Assembly: GCA_963812945.1 (NCBI GenBank)
Contig: CAWEXD010000008.1
Span: 3,038,001 to 3,102,000 of the forward strand
Length of the DNA: 64,000 bases
From: DASRDR01 sp963812945 [NCBI: uncultured Candidatus Rokubacteria bacterium]
GTDB lineage: Bacteria; Methylomirabilota; Methylomirabilia; Rokubacteriales
Direction of reading: 5' to 3'
The notes beneath the pieces are model-generated. The model searched no databases. It saw nothing but the letters and a program-made list of their open reading frames with translations, and had not been told where the DNA came from. A program made the position numbers and the translations under genes. Of the stretch, positions 8,699-17,089 are shown in pieces. Within the stretch, counting starts at the first letter, position 1; each line of letters opens with the position of its first letter.

Positions 8699-10263
8699 AC
8701 GCCATCTCCCTCGCCTTCGGTCTCGCCCGGTTCGGATGGGGGGTCCGGCGGTTCTGCCGGGAGACCGTCAGCATCGAGGCCGCGCGCGCGGCCATCCGGA
8801 GGCGCATCCGCGACCGTGACCGAACCTTTCTCGAGCTCGTGCGCCGCGTCTCTCTGCCGGGGCCGCGCAACCCCTATGGGCAGCTCTTCCGGGCCGCCCG
8901 CTGCGAGCCGGGCGACGTCGACCGCCTGGTCGCCCAGGAGGGTGTCGAGGGCGCGCTCGCCGCGCTTCGACAGGCCGGCGTGTACGTCAGCTTCGACGAG
9001 TTCAAGGGGCTCCGGCCCGCGGTGCGGGGAGACGAGACCTTCCAGTTCGACGCCGGCGACTTCGACAACCCGCTGGTCCGGGCGCACTTCATGACCACGT
9101 CCGGCGGTACCCGGGCCCGCCCCACACGCATCGTCATCGACCTCGATCACATTGCCGAGAGCGCCTCAGACTGGGCGCTCTGGTTCTCGGCCCACGGATG
9201 GCTCGATCGGCCCGTCGTGTTCCTGACGCCGGAGTTCCCCGGGATCGTCAGTCGCCAGCTGCGCAGCGCCAAGCTGGGCAAGCCGTATGCGCGCTGGTTC
9301 GTCACGGGCGGGGGCGGCACGCTACGGTATCGGCTGGTGTCGACGTACCTCCAGGCCCTGAGCCGGCGCGCGTCGGGCGCGCCTCGGCCGGAGCGCGTTT
9401 CGCTGCTGACGGACGGCCGGCGGATCGGCGAGGAGCTGGCGCGGATGGCCGCGGTGGGAAAGCCGCCGTGTGTGGTCGCCTCGCCCGCCACCGCGGCGCG
9501 CTTGTGCGGGACGGTGGCGGAGACCGGCGGATCCCTGTCGGGCGTGACCTTCCTGCTGGGAGGGGAGCCCTACACGGACGCGCGCAAGCGCGCGCTCGAG
9601 GCGGCCGGCGCCAGCGGCGTCCCGAACTACGGCTCCGCCGAGACGGGTCCACTGGGCGCCCAGTGCCCCGTGCCGTGCGCGACCGATGACGTGCACGTGT
9701 ACCGGGACGCGTTCGCCGTCATCGCCGCCTCGCATACGCATGCCGGCGCCGCCGAGGAAGGCGCGATCCTCGTGACCGGGCTCCGGCGGGCGGGTCCCAA
9801 GGTCCTGCTGAACGTGGAGATCGGGGACACCGCGCGCGTCGCGCGCCGCACCTGCGGCTGTGCGTTCGACGACATGGAGTGCACCACGCACCTGTGGTCG
9901 ATTCGAAGCTCGGACAAGCTCACCGGCGACGGCGTGACTTTCCTCGTGGCCGATCTGCTGCCGCTGCTCGAGGACGAGCTGCCGAGGCGGTTCGGGGGAG
10001 CGGCCGGCCACTACCAGATCGTCGAGACCCAGGACTCGCACGGGCTGCCTCGCTACGAGCTGCTCGTGAGCCCCGAGGTGGGCACCGTCGACGAGCGCGC
10101 CGTGGTGAATACGCTGCTGGACGTTCTGAGCGCGCGCCGGCCCGCCTACGGCTTCATGGCGGAGCAGTGGCGTCAGGGAGGGCTTCTGACCGTACGGCGC
10201 GAGCGTCCCCAGCCCACGGCCCGCGGCAAGGTTCCGGCCTATCGTCGTCTCCCATGGCGCTGA
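8695..10263 (+). CDS. CapK/PaaK-like adenylate-forming protein
   Basis: Protein of 522 aa from the ANL (adenylate-forming) superfamily, nearest in type to phenylacetate-CoA ligase and the capsule-locus CapK proteins. Visible motifs: an ATP phosphate-loop equivalent MTTSGGTRARPT (residues ~133-144), NYGSAETG (YGxTE-type, ~318), LNVEIGDTARV (TGD-type), and a C-terminal PTARGKV matching the catalytic-lysine motif. A cysteine cluster CGCAFDDMEC lies before the C-terminal domain. The start overlaps the GT4 stop by 4 bp. A clear paralogue lies at 38574-40181. In a glycosyltransferase operon it may activate a carboxylic acid for sugar or lipid acylation; that role is inferred. Confidence 0.75.
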   Translation: MNAISLAFGLARFGWGVRRFCRETVSIEAARAAIRRRIRDRDRTFLELVRRVSLPGPRNPYGQLFRAARCEPGDVDRLVAQEGVEGALAALRQAGVYVSFDEFKGLRPAVRGDETFQFDAGDFDNPLVRAHFMTTSGGTRARPTRIVIDLDHIAESASDWALWFSAHGWLDRPVVFLTPEFPGIVSRQLRSAKLGKPYARWFVTGGGGTLRYRLVSTYLQALSRRASGAPRPERVSLLTDGRRIGEELARMAAVGKPPCVVASPATAARLCGTVAETGGSLSGVTFLLGGEPYTDARKRALEAAGASGVPNYGSAETGPLGAQCPVPCATDDVHVYRDAFAVIAASHTHAGAAEEGAILVTGLRRAGPKVLLNVEIGDTARVARRTCGCAFDDMECTTHLWSIRSSDKLTGDGVTFLVADLLPLLEDELPRRFGGAAGHYQIVETQDSHGLPRYELLVSPEVGTVDERAVVNTLLDVLSARRPAYGFMAEQWRQGGLLTVRRERPQPTARGKVPAYRRLPWR

Positions 10264-11459
10264 GCATCCTCTACGTCGGGCTGCTGCCTCCCCACGAGGG
10301 CGGCGCTTCGCTGTCCAGCTTCGAGATACTCGCCGGGCTCGCCGCCCGGGGCCACACCGTCCACGCCGTCGCCCCGATAACGCCCGCGATGACGGCGCGG
10401 GAGGCGGCGTTCGCGCGCGCGTGGCCCGGCATTTCGGCGGTGCGCTACCCGATCCCCGAGATTCCCTCGACACCCGACGAGCCGGACCCGGAGTGGTATC
10501 GAGCGGCTCAGACCGCGCACCTCGACCGTGTCCTGCCGGCGGCAATCCGCCGCCTCCACCCGGGTGCCATCCTGATCGGGCGCGAAAGCTTTGCCCCGTA
10601 CGTGGCGGACGTCGCGCGGGCCAGTGGCATCCCGGTCGTTCAGCGGCTGGCGGGCGCAGGAACCAACGGTCTCCTCGGCGGGCGGTTCCCCGAGCCACTC
10701 GCGAGTCAGATGCGGGCCGCCCTCCGCCAGGCTCAGGCGCGCGTGAGCCCGGGCCGTGAGCTCGCCCTTGCAGCGGAACGGCTGGACATCGGCGACGTCC
10801 TCCTCATTCGCACGGGGGTGGACCTCGATCGCTTTCAGCCCCGCGAGAAGGATCCGGCGCTGTTGCGGGAGCTCGACATCACGCGGGAGAGCGTCGTCGT
10901 CGCTCACATGTCCAATCTCAAGGCGCTCAAGCGTCCCCTGGACCTGGTCCGCGCCGCCGCTCAGACGATGGGCAGAGAGGCGCGTCTCGTGTTCCTCGTC
11001 GTGGGAGACGGGGCGCTCAGAGGGGCGATGGAGGCTGCGTCCCGGGAGGCCGGGATCGCCGGGCACTTCCGATTCGTCGGCTGGCGCTCCTACGACGAGA
11101 TGCCGCGCTACTTCAACCTCGCGGACATGGTCGCCATGCCGTCGAAGAGCGAGGGGCTCGCGCGCGCATACCTCGAGACACAAGCCTGCGGCCGTGTGCT
11201 CATCGCGAGCGACATCGCCCCGGCGCGCGAGGTCGTGCGGCACGGGGAGACCGGCCTGCTGTTCCCGGGGGAGGACCCCGGGCGGCTGAGCGACCTGATC
11301 CTGATGGCCGCGCGCGATCCCGCGCTGCGCCGAGCGATCGGGGCGCGGGCCCGTCGGCAGGCGCAGACTCGCTCGGTCGCCGACACGGTCGCGGGCTACG
11401 AGGCGGTTCTGACCGACGTCGCCGAGGGGCGCGTCCCCGTCGCGACGACACTCGCATGA
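10254..11459 (+). CDS. Glycosyltransferase family 4 protein
   Basis: Second GT4-type transferase of the operon, 401 aa. It starts at ATG 10254, overlapping the CapK-like gene by 10 bp. The N-terminus ILYVGLLPPHEGGASLSSFE matches the GT4 first strand and glycine loop. C-terminal motifs include HMSNLKALKRP, FLVVGDGALR, and the EX7E motif EGLARAYLE with ACGRVLIAS. It is divergent from the GT4 at 7571, so it probably adds a different sugar. It is followed by ATGA overlap with the ATP-grasp/deacetylase gene. Cytoplasmic, membrane-peripheral action is usual for the family. Confidence 0.88.
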   Translation: MALSILYVGLLPPHEGGASLSSFEILAGLAARGHTVHAVAPITPAMTAREAAFARAWPGISAVRYPIPEIPSTPDEPDPEWYRAAQTAHLDRVLPAAIRRLHPGAILIGRESFAPYVADVARASGIPVVQRLAGAGTNGLLGGRFPEPLASQMRAALRQAQARVSPGRELALAAERLDIGDVLLIRTGVDLDRFQPREKDPALLRELDITRESVVVAHMSNLKALKRPLDLVRAAAQTMGREARLVFLVVGDGALRGAMEAASREAGIAGHFRFVGWRSYDEMPRYFNLADMVAMPSKSEGLARAYLETQACGRVLIASDIAPAREVVRHGETGLLFPGEDPGRLSDLILMAARDPALRRAIGARARRQAQTRSVADTVAGYEAVLTDVAEGRVPVATTLA

Positions 11460-13792
11460 GCCGGGGGGCGGCAGCGGACGCTGCCCCGCCCGGTCAATGG
11501 CCTCCCGTCTTCGTGCTCGGGAAGGGGCGCAACGCCGTGGCCGCCGTCCGGAGCCTGGGCCGCCGCGGCCTGAGCGTCACCCTCGTCAATGCGGACCCCG
11601 CGGACCCGGCCCGGGCGTCCCGGTTCTGCGACGCGCTGACCTCGCCCGACCCGGCCACGAACCCGGAAGCGTTCGTGGATTTCCTGTGCGGGCTCGCCCC
11701 CCGCCTGGGCCCCCGGCCGGTGCTGCTCCCGACGGGCGATCTCGAGGTCACGGCGGTGTCCGAGCACCGCGAGCGTCTCCTCGGCCTGTTTGCCTTCGCG
11801 ATGCCCGACCGCGAGCTCGTACGGGCGCTCGTGCGCAAGGACGCGTTTGTCGATCTCGCGGCGCGGCACGGTCTGCCCGTCCCGCGCACCTGGGTCGTCC
11901 GGGGACCCCACGAGCTGGAGGCCGTCCTGCCCGCCGTCCCGTTCCCCTGCGTCGTCAAGCCCGGATACTCGCCGGCCTGGCGGCGGATCCGCTTCCGGGA
12001 CCCCCTTCCCCCCGGCCAGCACGGTCGGATGAAGCGTCTCGAGCTTCATACGCCCGCGGAGCTTCGCGCCGCATACGCGCAGGCCGCGGAGGCGGATCCG
12101 GTCGTGGTGGTCCAGGAACGCGTCGAGGGCGGCGACGACTGCCTCCAGGACGTCTACGCCTACGTCGATGCGCTCGGAGAGGTCCGAGCGACCTACGTCG
12201 TCCGCAAGCGTCGCACCTGGCCCGTCGATGGCAACGGCGGCGGCTCCTGCGTGGAGAGTGCCTCCAACCCGGACCTCGAGCGAACGGCGGTCACGTTCCT
12301 CCAGGCCGTCGGGTACCGCGGGAGCGCCGCCGTCTGCTTCAAGCGCAGCGGCCGCGACGGCCGCTTCCACGTCATCGAGGTCAACGCCCGCCTGGCCCTG
12401 CACCACGCCCTGGCCAGCCGCGAGGGCGCAGACTTCACGTGGCTGACGTATCTCGATGCCGCCGGGCAGCCGATCCCCACCGTGTCACGCCGCTCGACCG
12501 GGGCGCGGTGGGTGGCCTTTCCGGACGACTTCTGGGCGTTTCGCGCGTACCGGGCGCGCGGAGCCCTCGGCGTGACACGATGGATCGCCTCGCTTCGGGG
12601 CCCGAGGGTCGGCGCATACTACGCCCCCGACGACCCGCGCCCGGGCATCGCGTCCGCGACTCGCGCCGTCCCCTGGCTGGCACGGGTGCACGCGGCCGGT
12701 GTCCGCGCCAGCGGCGGGCTCCGCGCCCTCGTCGGCCGCGGCCTGTGGGCCTGCGGCGCCGTGGCGTGGCTTCGACGCCAACGGGCCCGACGGGCCGCGG
12801 GCCCGATGATCCTGCGGTACCACAGCATCGGCGGACATCGATGGCTCCGTCCCCAGCTCGTCGTCTCTCCCGAGCATTTCGGCGCGCAGGTGCGCTACTT
12901 GCGCCGCTGCTATCGAGTCTTGCCCCTCGATGCCATCGTGGAGGCGTTCAGACGGGGGCGGCCGGTCCCGCCCGGAACCGTCGCGATCACGTTCGACGAC
13001 GGCTACCGCGACAACCACCACACCGCGTGGCCGATCCTTCGCCGGGAGCGCTGCCCGGCGACCGTCTTCGTGATCGTGGAGCCGCTGGAGACCGGCAGCG
13101 TGCCGTGGCCGCAGCGCCTCTTCTGGTGGCTCCGCCATACGGGGCGGACGTCCTTCGAATGCGCGCTCGGCGGGCCGGATGACGGCAACACCGCGGCCCG
13201 CCGCTTCGACCTGTCGACTCCGTCCGCGCGAGAGGCCACGTATCGAGCTCTCAAGGCCGCGCTGGGCGGACTGGATCGAGAGGCGCGGGAGGTCGGGCTC
13301 GGGCGCGTGGCTCGAGCCCTCGGTGTCGATCCGGCGGAGTCGCCGGGCGAGTGGGAAGGAATGCTTCGGTGGGAGGAGGTGCGCGACCTCGCGGCCGACG
13401 GCCTGGCCATCGGCAGCCACACCATGACGCACGCCAGTCTGGCGACCCTCGATCCCGACCAACTGGCGTGGGAGCTCGAGACGTCGCGCCAGGTGCTCGA
13501 GACGCGCCTCGGACGGCGCGTGGCCCTCCTCGCCTATCCCTTCGGCAAGCCCGGCGACGTCAGCGAAGCAACCGCCACGGCGGCACGTGCCGCCGGCTAC
13601 TCCGCGGCGGTCACCACGGTCGATGGCGTGGACCAGTGCCCGGTCGATCCCTTCCTGCTGCGACGGATCCTGGCGCCGAACGAGCCGCTCTGGCGTTTCG
13701 CGTTCCGCCTGCTCTCCGCGCAGGCGCCGTCGCGGCTCGCGAGCTGGGTTCTCGGAGAGCGCCCCGTTCCCGCCGAGACGCGCGGCACCTGA
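11456..13792 (+). CDS. ATP-grasp ligase fused to NodB polysaccharide deacetylase
   Basis: A two-domain protein of 778 aa. Residues ~17-330 are an ATP-grasp ligase of the COG3919/carbamoyl-phosphate-synthase-like type: nucleotide-fold start VFVLGKGRNAVAAVRSL, KPGYSPAW lysine region, VVVQERVEGGDD, and the metal site FHVIEVNARLAL. A linker (~330-445) follows. Residues ~450-700 form a NodB deacetylase with ITFDDGYRDN (catalytic Asp, metal Asp), IGSHTMTH (metal His pair) and LAYPFGKPGD. The start overlaps the preceding stop by 4 bp. The fusion suggests one protein both removes an acyl group from a sugar and ligates a carboxylate, but that coupling is inference. No signal peptide is visible, so the deacetylase seems cytoplasmic. 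Confidence 0.88.
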   Translation: MSRGAAADAAPPGQWPPVFVLGKGRNAVAAVRSLGRRGLSVTLVNADPADPARASRFCDALTSPDPATNPEAFVDFLCGLAPRLGPRPVLLPTGDLEVTAVSEHRERLLGLFAFAMPDRELVRALVRKDAFVDLAARHGLPVPRTWVVRGPHELEAVLPAVPFPCVVKPGYSPAWRRIRFRDPLPPGQHGRMKRLELHTPAELRAAYAQAAEADPVVVVQERVEGGDDCLQDVYAYVDALGEVRATYVVRKRRTWPVDGNGGGSCVESASNPDLERTAVTFLQAVGYRGSAAVCFKRSGRDGRFHVIEVNARLALHHALASREGADFTWLTYLDAAGQPIPTVSRRSTGARWVAFPDDFWAFRAYRARGALGVTRWIASLRGPRVGAYYAPDDPRPGIASATRAVPWLARVHAAGVRASGGLRALVGRGLWACGAVAWLRRQRARRAAGPMILRYHSIGGHRWLRPQLVVSPEHFGAQVRYLRRCYRVLPLDAIVEAFRRGRPVPPGTVAITFDDGYRDNHHTAWPILRRERCPATVFVIVEPLETGSVPWPQRLFWWLRHTGRTSFECALGGPDDGNTAARRFDLSTPSAREATYRALKAALGGLDREAREVGLGRVARALGVDPAESPGEWEGMLRWEEVRDLAADGLAIGSHTMTHASLATLDPDQLAWELETSRQVLETRLGRRVALLAYPFGKPGDVSEATATAARAAGYSAAVTTVDGVDQCPVDPFLLRRILAPNEPLWRFAFRLLSAQAPSRLASWVLGERPVPAETRGT

Positions 13793-13971
13793 CGATCCTC
13801 GCGCGCCAGAGGGCGCCGCCGGCGCCGGAGGAGGTTGCCGCCCCCGGGGAACCGTGCCACCCTGGCTCCCGGCCGAATCCCGCACGAGAAGCGGATGACA
13901 ACCGCCGGAGCCCGGCCCGTCGGCCGCCGGGCCCGCCGCCAGCCACGCTGCCAGCCAGGATGGAGGAGCAC

Positions 13972-14418
13972 GTGAAGCGCCAGATCATCAGCACCGACAA
14001 GGGTCCCCGCACCGGTCTCCCCTACTCCCAGGCGGTCCGCCACGGGGATCTCGTCTTCGTGGCCGGGCAGGTCGCGCTCGACCCGGCCACCGGGCAGGTG
14101 GTGGCGGGCGACATCCGCCCCCAGACCCGGCAGGTCCTCGAGAACATCGAGGCGATCCTGCGCGCGGCGGGCACCTCGCTCGCGCACGCGGTCGAGTGTC
14201 TGTGTCTCCTCAGCAACATCGGCGACTTCGCCGCGTTCAACGAGGTCTACAAGGGGTTCTTCCCGAAGGACCCGCCGGCGCGGACGACCGTCCAGGCCGT
14301 GCTGCCCCGGCCCGGCCTCCTGGTGGAGATCCGGACGGTGGCGGCGATGCCGCCCCGCGCGGCCAAGCGAGCCGCGAAGCCGGCCCGCCGCGCTCCGGAC
14401 AAGCGCCGCCGCCGGTAG
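13972..14418 (+). CDS. RidA family reactive-intermediate deaminase
   Basis: Small trimeric enzyme of the Rid/YjgF/UK114 family that hydrolyses reactive enamine/imine intermediates from PLP enzymes. Core motifs are GLPYSQAVRHGDLVFVAGQ, the conserved NIEAIL region and EIRTVAAM. The catalytic-region arginine expected near the IEI(E)A end is only partly kept, as in several Rid subfamilies. Start: GTG 13972 sits 5 nt after GGAGG and gives the usual N-terminus; ATG 13960 is in frame and possible. The C-terminus has an unusual basic tail of about 25 residues rich in Arg, Lys, Ala and Pro. Isolated between the polysaccharide operon and the FkbM remnant. Confidence 0.85.
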   Translation: MKRQIISTDKGPRTGLPYSQAVRHGDLVFVAGQVALDPATGQVVAGDIRPQTRQVLENIEAILRAAGTSLAHAVECLCLLSNIGDFAAFNEVYKGFFPKDPPARTTVQAVLPRPGLLVEIRTVAAMPPRAAKRAAKPARRAPDKRRRR

Positions 14419-14520
14419 GCCGCTCCCGCTCGCCCGAGAACGGCGCGCCCGGATGGCTGTCGCCCGAGGCTCCCGGCTCGACCGGCCCGTCGCGCTCCGC
14501 CTGGACCTCCGCCTGCGGCG

Positions 14521-14877
14521 CTCCGCTACCGGCTCCGGCTCGACCCGGCCGAGATCGCGGCGCTCTGCGGCGCGCTCTGCCCCGGCGACACGGCGCTGGC
14601 CCTCGGCGCGCGCCACGTGACCGTGGAGGCGCTCGCTCTGTCCGACCGGGCGGGGACGGCGCTCCTCCGGGCGCGGCGGGACCGGACCTCCTGCGGCGCG
14701 ACGCTGGAGGCCCGGGACCCGACCGAGGCATGGGTGACGCAATCGGTCCCCACGACCACGCTCGACGAGTACCTCGAGCGCCACGACCTTCGCGTGCGCG
14801 CCATCAAGTGCGACGCCGAGGGCCACGAGCTCGCCGTGCTCCGGGGCGCCGTCCGCCCGCGGCCGGCCGCGCCCTAG
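14521..14877 (+). pseudogene. FkbM family methyltransferase remnant, internally deleted and C-truncated
   Basis: One reading frame encodes pieces of an FkbM SAM-dependent methyltransferase: the pre-domain stretch (RYRLRLDPAEI, CPGDTALALGA), then directly HVTVEALALSDRAG, VPTTTLDEYL and IKCDAEGHELAVLRGA. Between GDTALALGA and HVTVEAL the whole SAM-binding segment (GANxGxxS and EPxP motifs, normally some 50 residues) is absent. The protein then ends shortly after the Asp/Glu motif, without the usual C-terminus. There is no good start codon upstream. I read this as a decayed gene rather than a short functional one. FkbM enzymes often belong to polysaccharide loci, so it may once have served the operon upstream. 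Confidence 0.6.
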
Positions 14878-15662
14878 CGTCCGCGGAAGACGGGCGGGCG
14901 CTTCTCGGCGAACGCGCGCACGCCCTCGGCGAAATCCGCCGTGTGCCCGCTCTGCGCGATCGCCTGGCTCTCGTGCTCCATCTGGGTCTCGAGACTCTCC
15001 GTCGTCGAGAGGTGGAGCAGCCGCTTGCCCCGCCCGAGGGCCAGGGTCGGCCCCTGGGCGAGCTCGGCGGCCAGGCGCCGCACGGCGTCGGGGAACTCCG
15101 CGTCGGGGACGGCCCGCGTGGCGATCCCCCACTCCACGGCCTCCTTCGCGGTGAGGACCCGGTTCGTGTAGAAGAGCTCCATCGCGCGGCGGATGCCGAC
15201 GAGCCGCGGCAGCCAGTAGGTCGAGGACCCGTCCGGCGTGGCCGCGATCCGCGAGTAGGCCATGGTGAACCGGGCCGACTCGGCGGCGACCACGAGGTCG
15301 CCCGCCAGCGCCAGCGAGAGCCCGCCCCCGGCCGCCACGCCGTTGACGGCCGTGATCACGGGCTTCGGCATCCGCACGAGCCGCGAGACGACGCCGTGGA
15401 TGTACGTCGTCAGCTCCTTCAGCAGGATCCCGATCCGCGAGAGGTCCTGCGCGAAGTCCTTGACGTCGCCGCCCCCGCAGAAGGCCTTGCCCGACCCCGT
15501 CACGACGACGCAGCGCACGGCCGGGTCCTCGTCCACCTCGAGCACCGCGCCGAAGAGCTCCCGCGCGAGCGCGAGGTTGAGCGCGTTGTAGGCGTCGGGC
15601 CGCGCGAGCGTGATCGTCGCGATGCCCTGGGTCACGTCGAGCGCGATCGTCTCGTAGGGCAT
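14874..15662 (-). CDS. Enoyl-CoA hydratase/isomerase family protein
   Basis: Crotonase-fold enzyme, 262 aa, acting on acyl-CoA thioesters. Motifs: oxyanion-hole segments GSGKAFCGGGDVKDF and NGVAAGGGLSLALAGDLVVA. The second catalytic region reads TPDGSSTYWLPRLVG, with Asp rather than Glu, resembling PaaG-type isomerases more than classical hydratases. No Glu is obvious at the first catalytic site, which further favours an isomerase-like reaction. Starts with ATG at 15662, diverges from the HtrA gene, and converges on the FkbM remnant (4-bp overlap). Exact substrate unknown. Confidence 0.88.
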   Translation of the reverse strand: MPYETIALDVTQGIATITLARPDAYNALNLALARELFGAVLEVDEDPAVRCVVVTGSGKAFCGGGDVKDFAQDLSRIGILLKELTTYIHGVVSRLVRMPKPVITAVNGVAAGGGLSLALAGDLVVAAESARFTMAYSRIAATPDGSSTYWLPRLVGIRRAMELFYTNRVLTAKEAVEWGIATRAVPDAEFPDAVRRLAAELAQGPTLALGRGKRLLHLSTTESLETQMEHESQAIAQSGHTADFAEGVRAFAEKRPPVFRGR

Positions 15663-15762
15663 GGGGCGCCTCCTCGCGGCTCATTCTGCCACGCGCGCCG
15701 CGGCCGCCGCCAGGGCGCCGCGCGGGCGCCGTCGGAACGAAGGACCGTCGAATCGCGGTAGA

Positions 15763-16887
15763 ATGGACGCCGTGACCCAGCGCGTGACGTGGCTCGTCGC
15801 CGTCGTCCTGGTGGTCGCGCTCCTCATCATCGGCGGCCTCGTGTCGATCAAGGTCGACGTCCACCCGCCGCGGTGGGCCGCGGCCGAGTTCTGGACCAAC
15901 GCGCCCAAGGACGGGCCGCTCCAGCCGGCCTTCCAGCTCTGGATCGACCTCGCCAAGGCGGCGCGGCCCGCGGTCGTCAACGTCAGCACGCAGGCGCGGG
16001 TCTCGGACCCGCGCACCGAGTTCTTCCGCCGGTTCTTCGAGGGCCAGCCGCCGGGCGGCGGCCAGCGGTCGAGCCTCGGCTCCGGCTTCATCATCTCGAC
16101 CGACGGGTACGTCGTCACAAATAACCACGTGGTGGCGAGCGGCGGCGACATCATCGTGCGTCTCTCCCGGGGCGGCGAGTATCCGGCGCGCATCGTGGGC
16201 ACCGACCCCCCGACCGACCTCGCGCTCCTCAAGATCGAGGCGCCGAAGCTGGTCGCCCTCCCCCTCGGGGACTCCGACCGGCTCGAGGTGGGCGAGCCCG
16301 TCATGGCGATCGGGAACCCCTTCGGGCTCGACCAGACCGTGACCACCGGGATCGTGAGCGCCAAGGAGCGCTTCATCGGGAGCGGGCCGTACGACGAGTT
16401 CGTCCAGACCGACACGTCGATCAACCCCGGTAACTCCGGCGGCCCCCTGATCGACAGCCGTGGCGCGGTCGTGGGGATCAACAGCGCGATCTTCTCGCAG
16501 TCCGGTGGCTCGATCGGCATCGGCTTCGCGATCCCGGTGAACCTCGCGAAGACCGTGCTGCTGCAGCTCCGGGACCGGGGCGGCGTGGTGCGCGGCTACC
16601 TCGGCGTCTCCGTCCGGCCGATGGCGCCGGACACGGGCGAGGCCGGCCAGAAGGGTGTCGTCGTCGAGAGCCTGGTCGAGGGGGCGCCCGCCGAGAAGGC
16701 GGGCGTGAAGAAGGGCGACGTCATCCTCGCGGTCAACGACCAGCCGATCGTCACGCCGTCGGAGCTGACCCGCCGCATCGTGGGGATGCCGCCGGGGACG
16801 CGCGTCGAGCTGTCGCTCCTGCGCGACGGCAAGTCCCTCCGGGTCCCGGTCGAGCTGGGCCGCCGGCCCGAGCAGCCGTCCCGCTGA
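15763..16887 (+). CDS. HtrA/DegP-like trypsin-fold serine protease with PDZ domain
   Basis: Membrane-anchored periplasmic quality-control protease, 374 aa. Residues ~9-29 form an uncleaved membrane anchor. The trypsin-like domain has the full triad: H122 in TNNHVV, D152 in TDLALL and S225 in GNSGGP. One PDZ domain follows (GYLGVSVRP to the C-terminus, with GAPAEKAGVKKGDVI), so it is DegS/HhoA-like rather than two-PDZ DegP. Start ATG 15763 was chosen over an in-frame upstream ATG at 15661, which would overlap the divergent gene and add a basic leader. Likely monocistronic; a hairpin lies downstream. Confidence 0.93.
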   Translation: MDAVTQRVTWLVAVVLVVALLIIGGLVSIKVDVHPPRWAAAEFWTNAPKDGPLQPAFQLWIDLAKAARPAVVNVSTQARVSDPRTEFFRRFFEGQPPGGGQRSSLGSGFIISTDGYVVTNNHVVASGGDIIVRLSRGGEYPARIVGTDPPTDLALLKIEAPKLVALPLGDSDRLEVGEPVMAIGNPFGLDQTVTTGIVSAKERFIGSGPYDEFVQTDTSINPGNSGGPLIDSRGAVVGINSAIFSQSGGSIGIGFAIPVNLAKTVLLQLRDRGGVVRGYLGVSVRPMAPDTGEAGQKGVVVESLVEGAPAEKAGVKKGDVILAVNDQPIVTPSELTRRIVGMPPGTRVELSLLRDGKSLRVPVELGRRPEQPSR

Positions 16888-16968
16888 TTCGACCTCCGGA
16901 GTACTGAGCCCGCCGCTCTGGACGCGACCGGCGGGCCGGGGGCCGCCCCGGGTGGCTCCCTCGCTTGC

Positions 16969-16991
16969 CGCGCGGCGTGTCGCGCCGCGCG
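16969..16991 (+). terminator. Hairpin downstream of the HtrA-like gene
   Basis: CGCGCGGCG / CGCCGCGCG forms a perfect 9-bp stem with a 5-nt loop, 82 bp after the protease stop and ahead of the toxin-antitoxin promoter region. It is a plausible transcription terminator although no immediate T-run follows. Confidence 0.4.
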
Positions 16992-17031
16992 AGTCGCTAC
17001 TTAGGCTTACCGGCTCCCTCAGGGGCTTTCT

Positions 17032-17089
17032 TTGGTTCTGCGGGGTGTTGGGCGATAGTCTCAGACTTGACACTATGTCAAGCCTTGAC
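17032..17089 (+). promoter_or_regulatory. Promoter and palindromic operator of the toxin-antitoxin operon
   Basis: A -35-like TTGGTT (17032-17037) and -10-like GATAGT (17054-17059) are 16 bp apart. Immediately after lies a perfect inverted repeat CTTGACA-CTA-TGTCAAG (17066-17082) whose right arm covers the toxin start codon. A third half-site TTGAC at 17085-17089 forms a second overlapping palindrome, GTCAA-GCC-TTGAC. Alternating half-sites about 10 bp apart fit cooperative binding by the XRE-type antitoxin encoded downstream, giving autoregulation. Confidence 0.55.

Noticed and set aside
17067-17072. TTGACA at the toxin start read as a -35 box for a promoter inside the gene
   Set aside because: It is one arm of the palindrome CTTGACA-CTA-TGTCAAG; no -10 follows at 16-18 bp in the toxin coding start.
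13597-17073. Minus-strand open frame of over 1100 codons across the RidA-FkbM-HtrA region
   Set aside because: It runs through several genes and carries only part of the real enoyl-CoA hydratase region in a different frame; no domain is visible in it.
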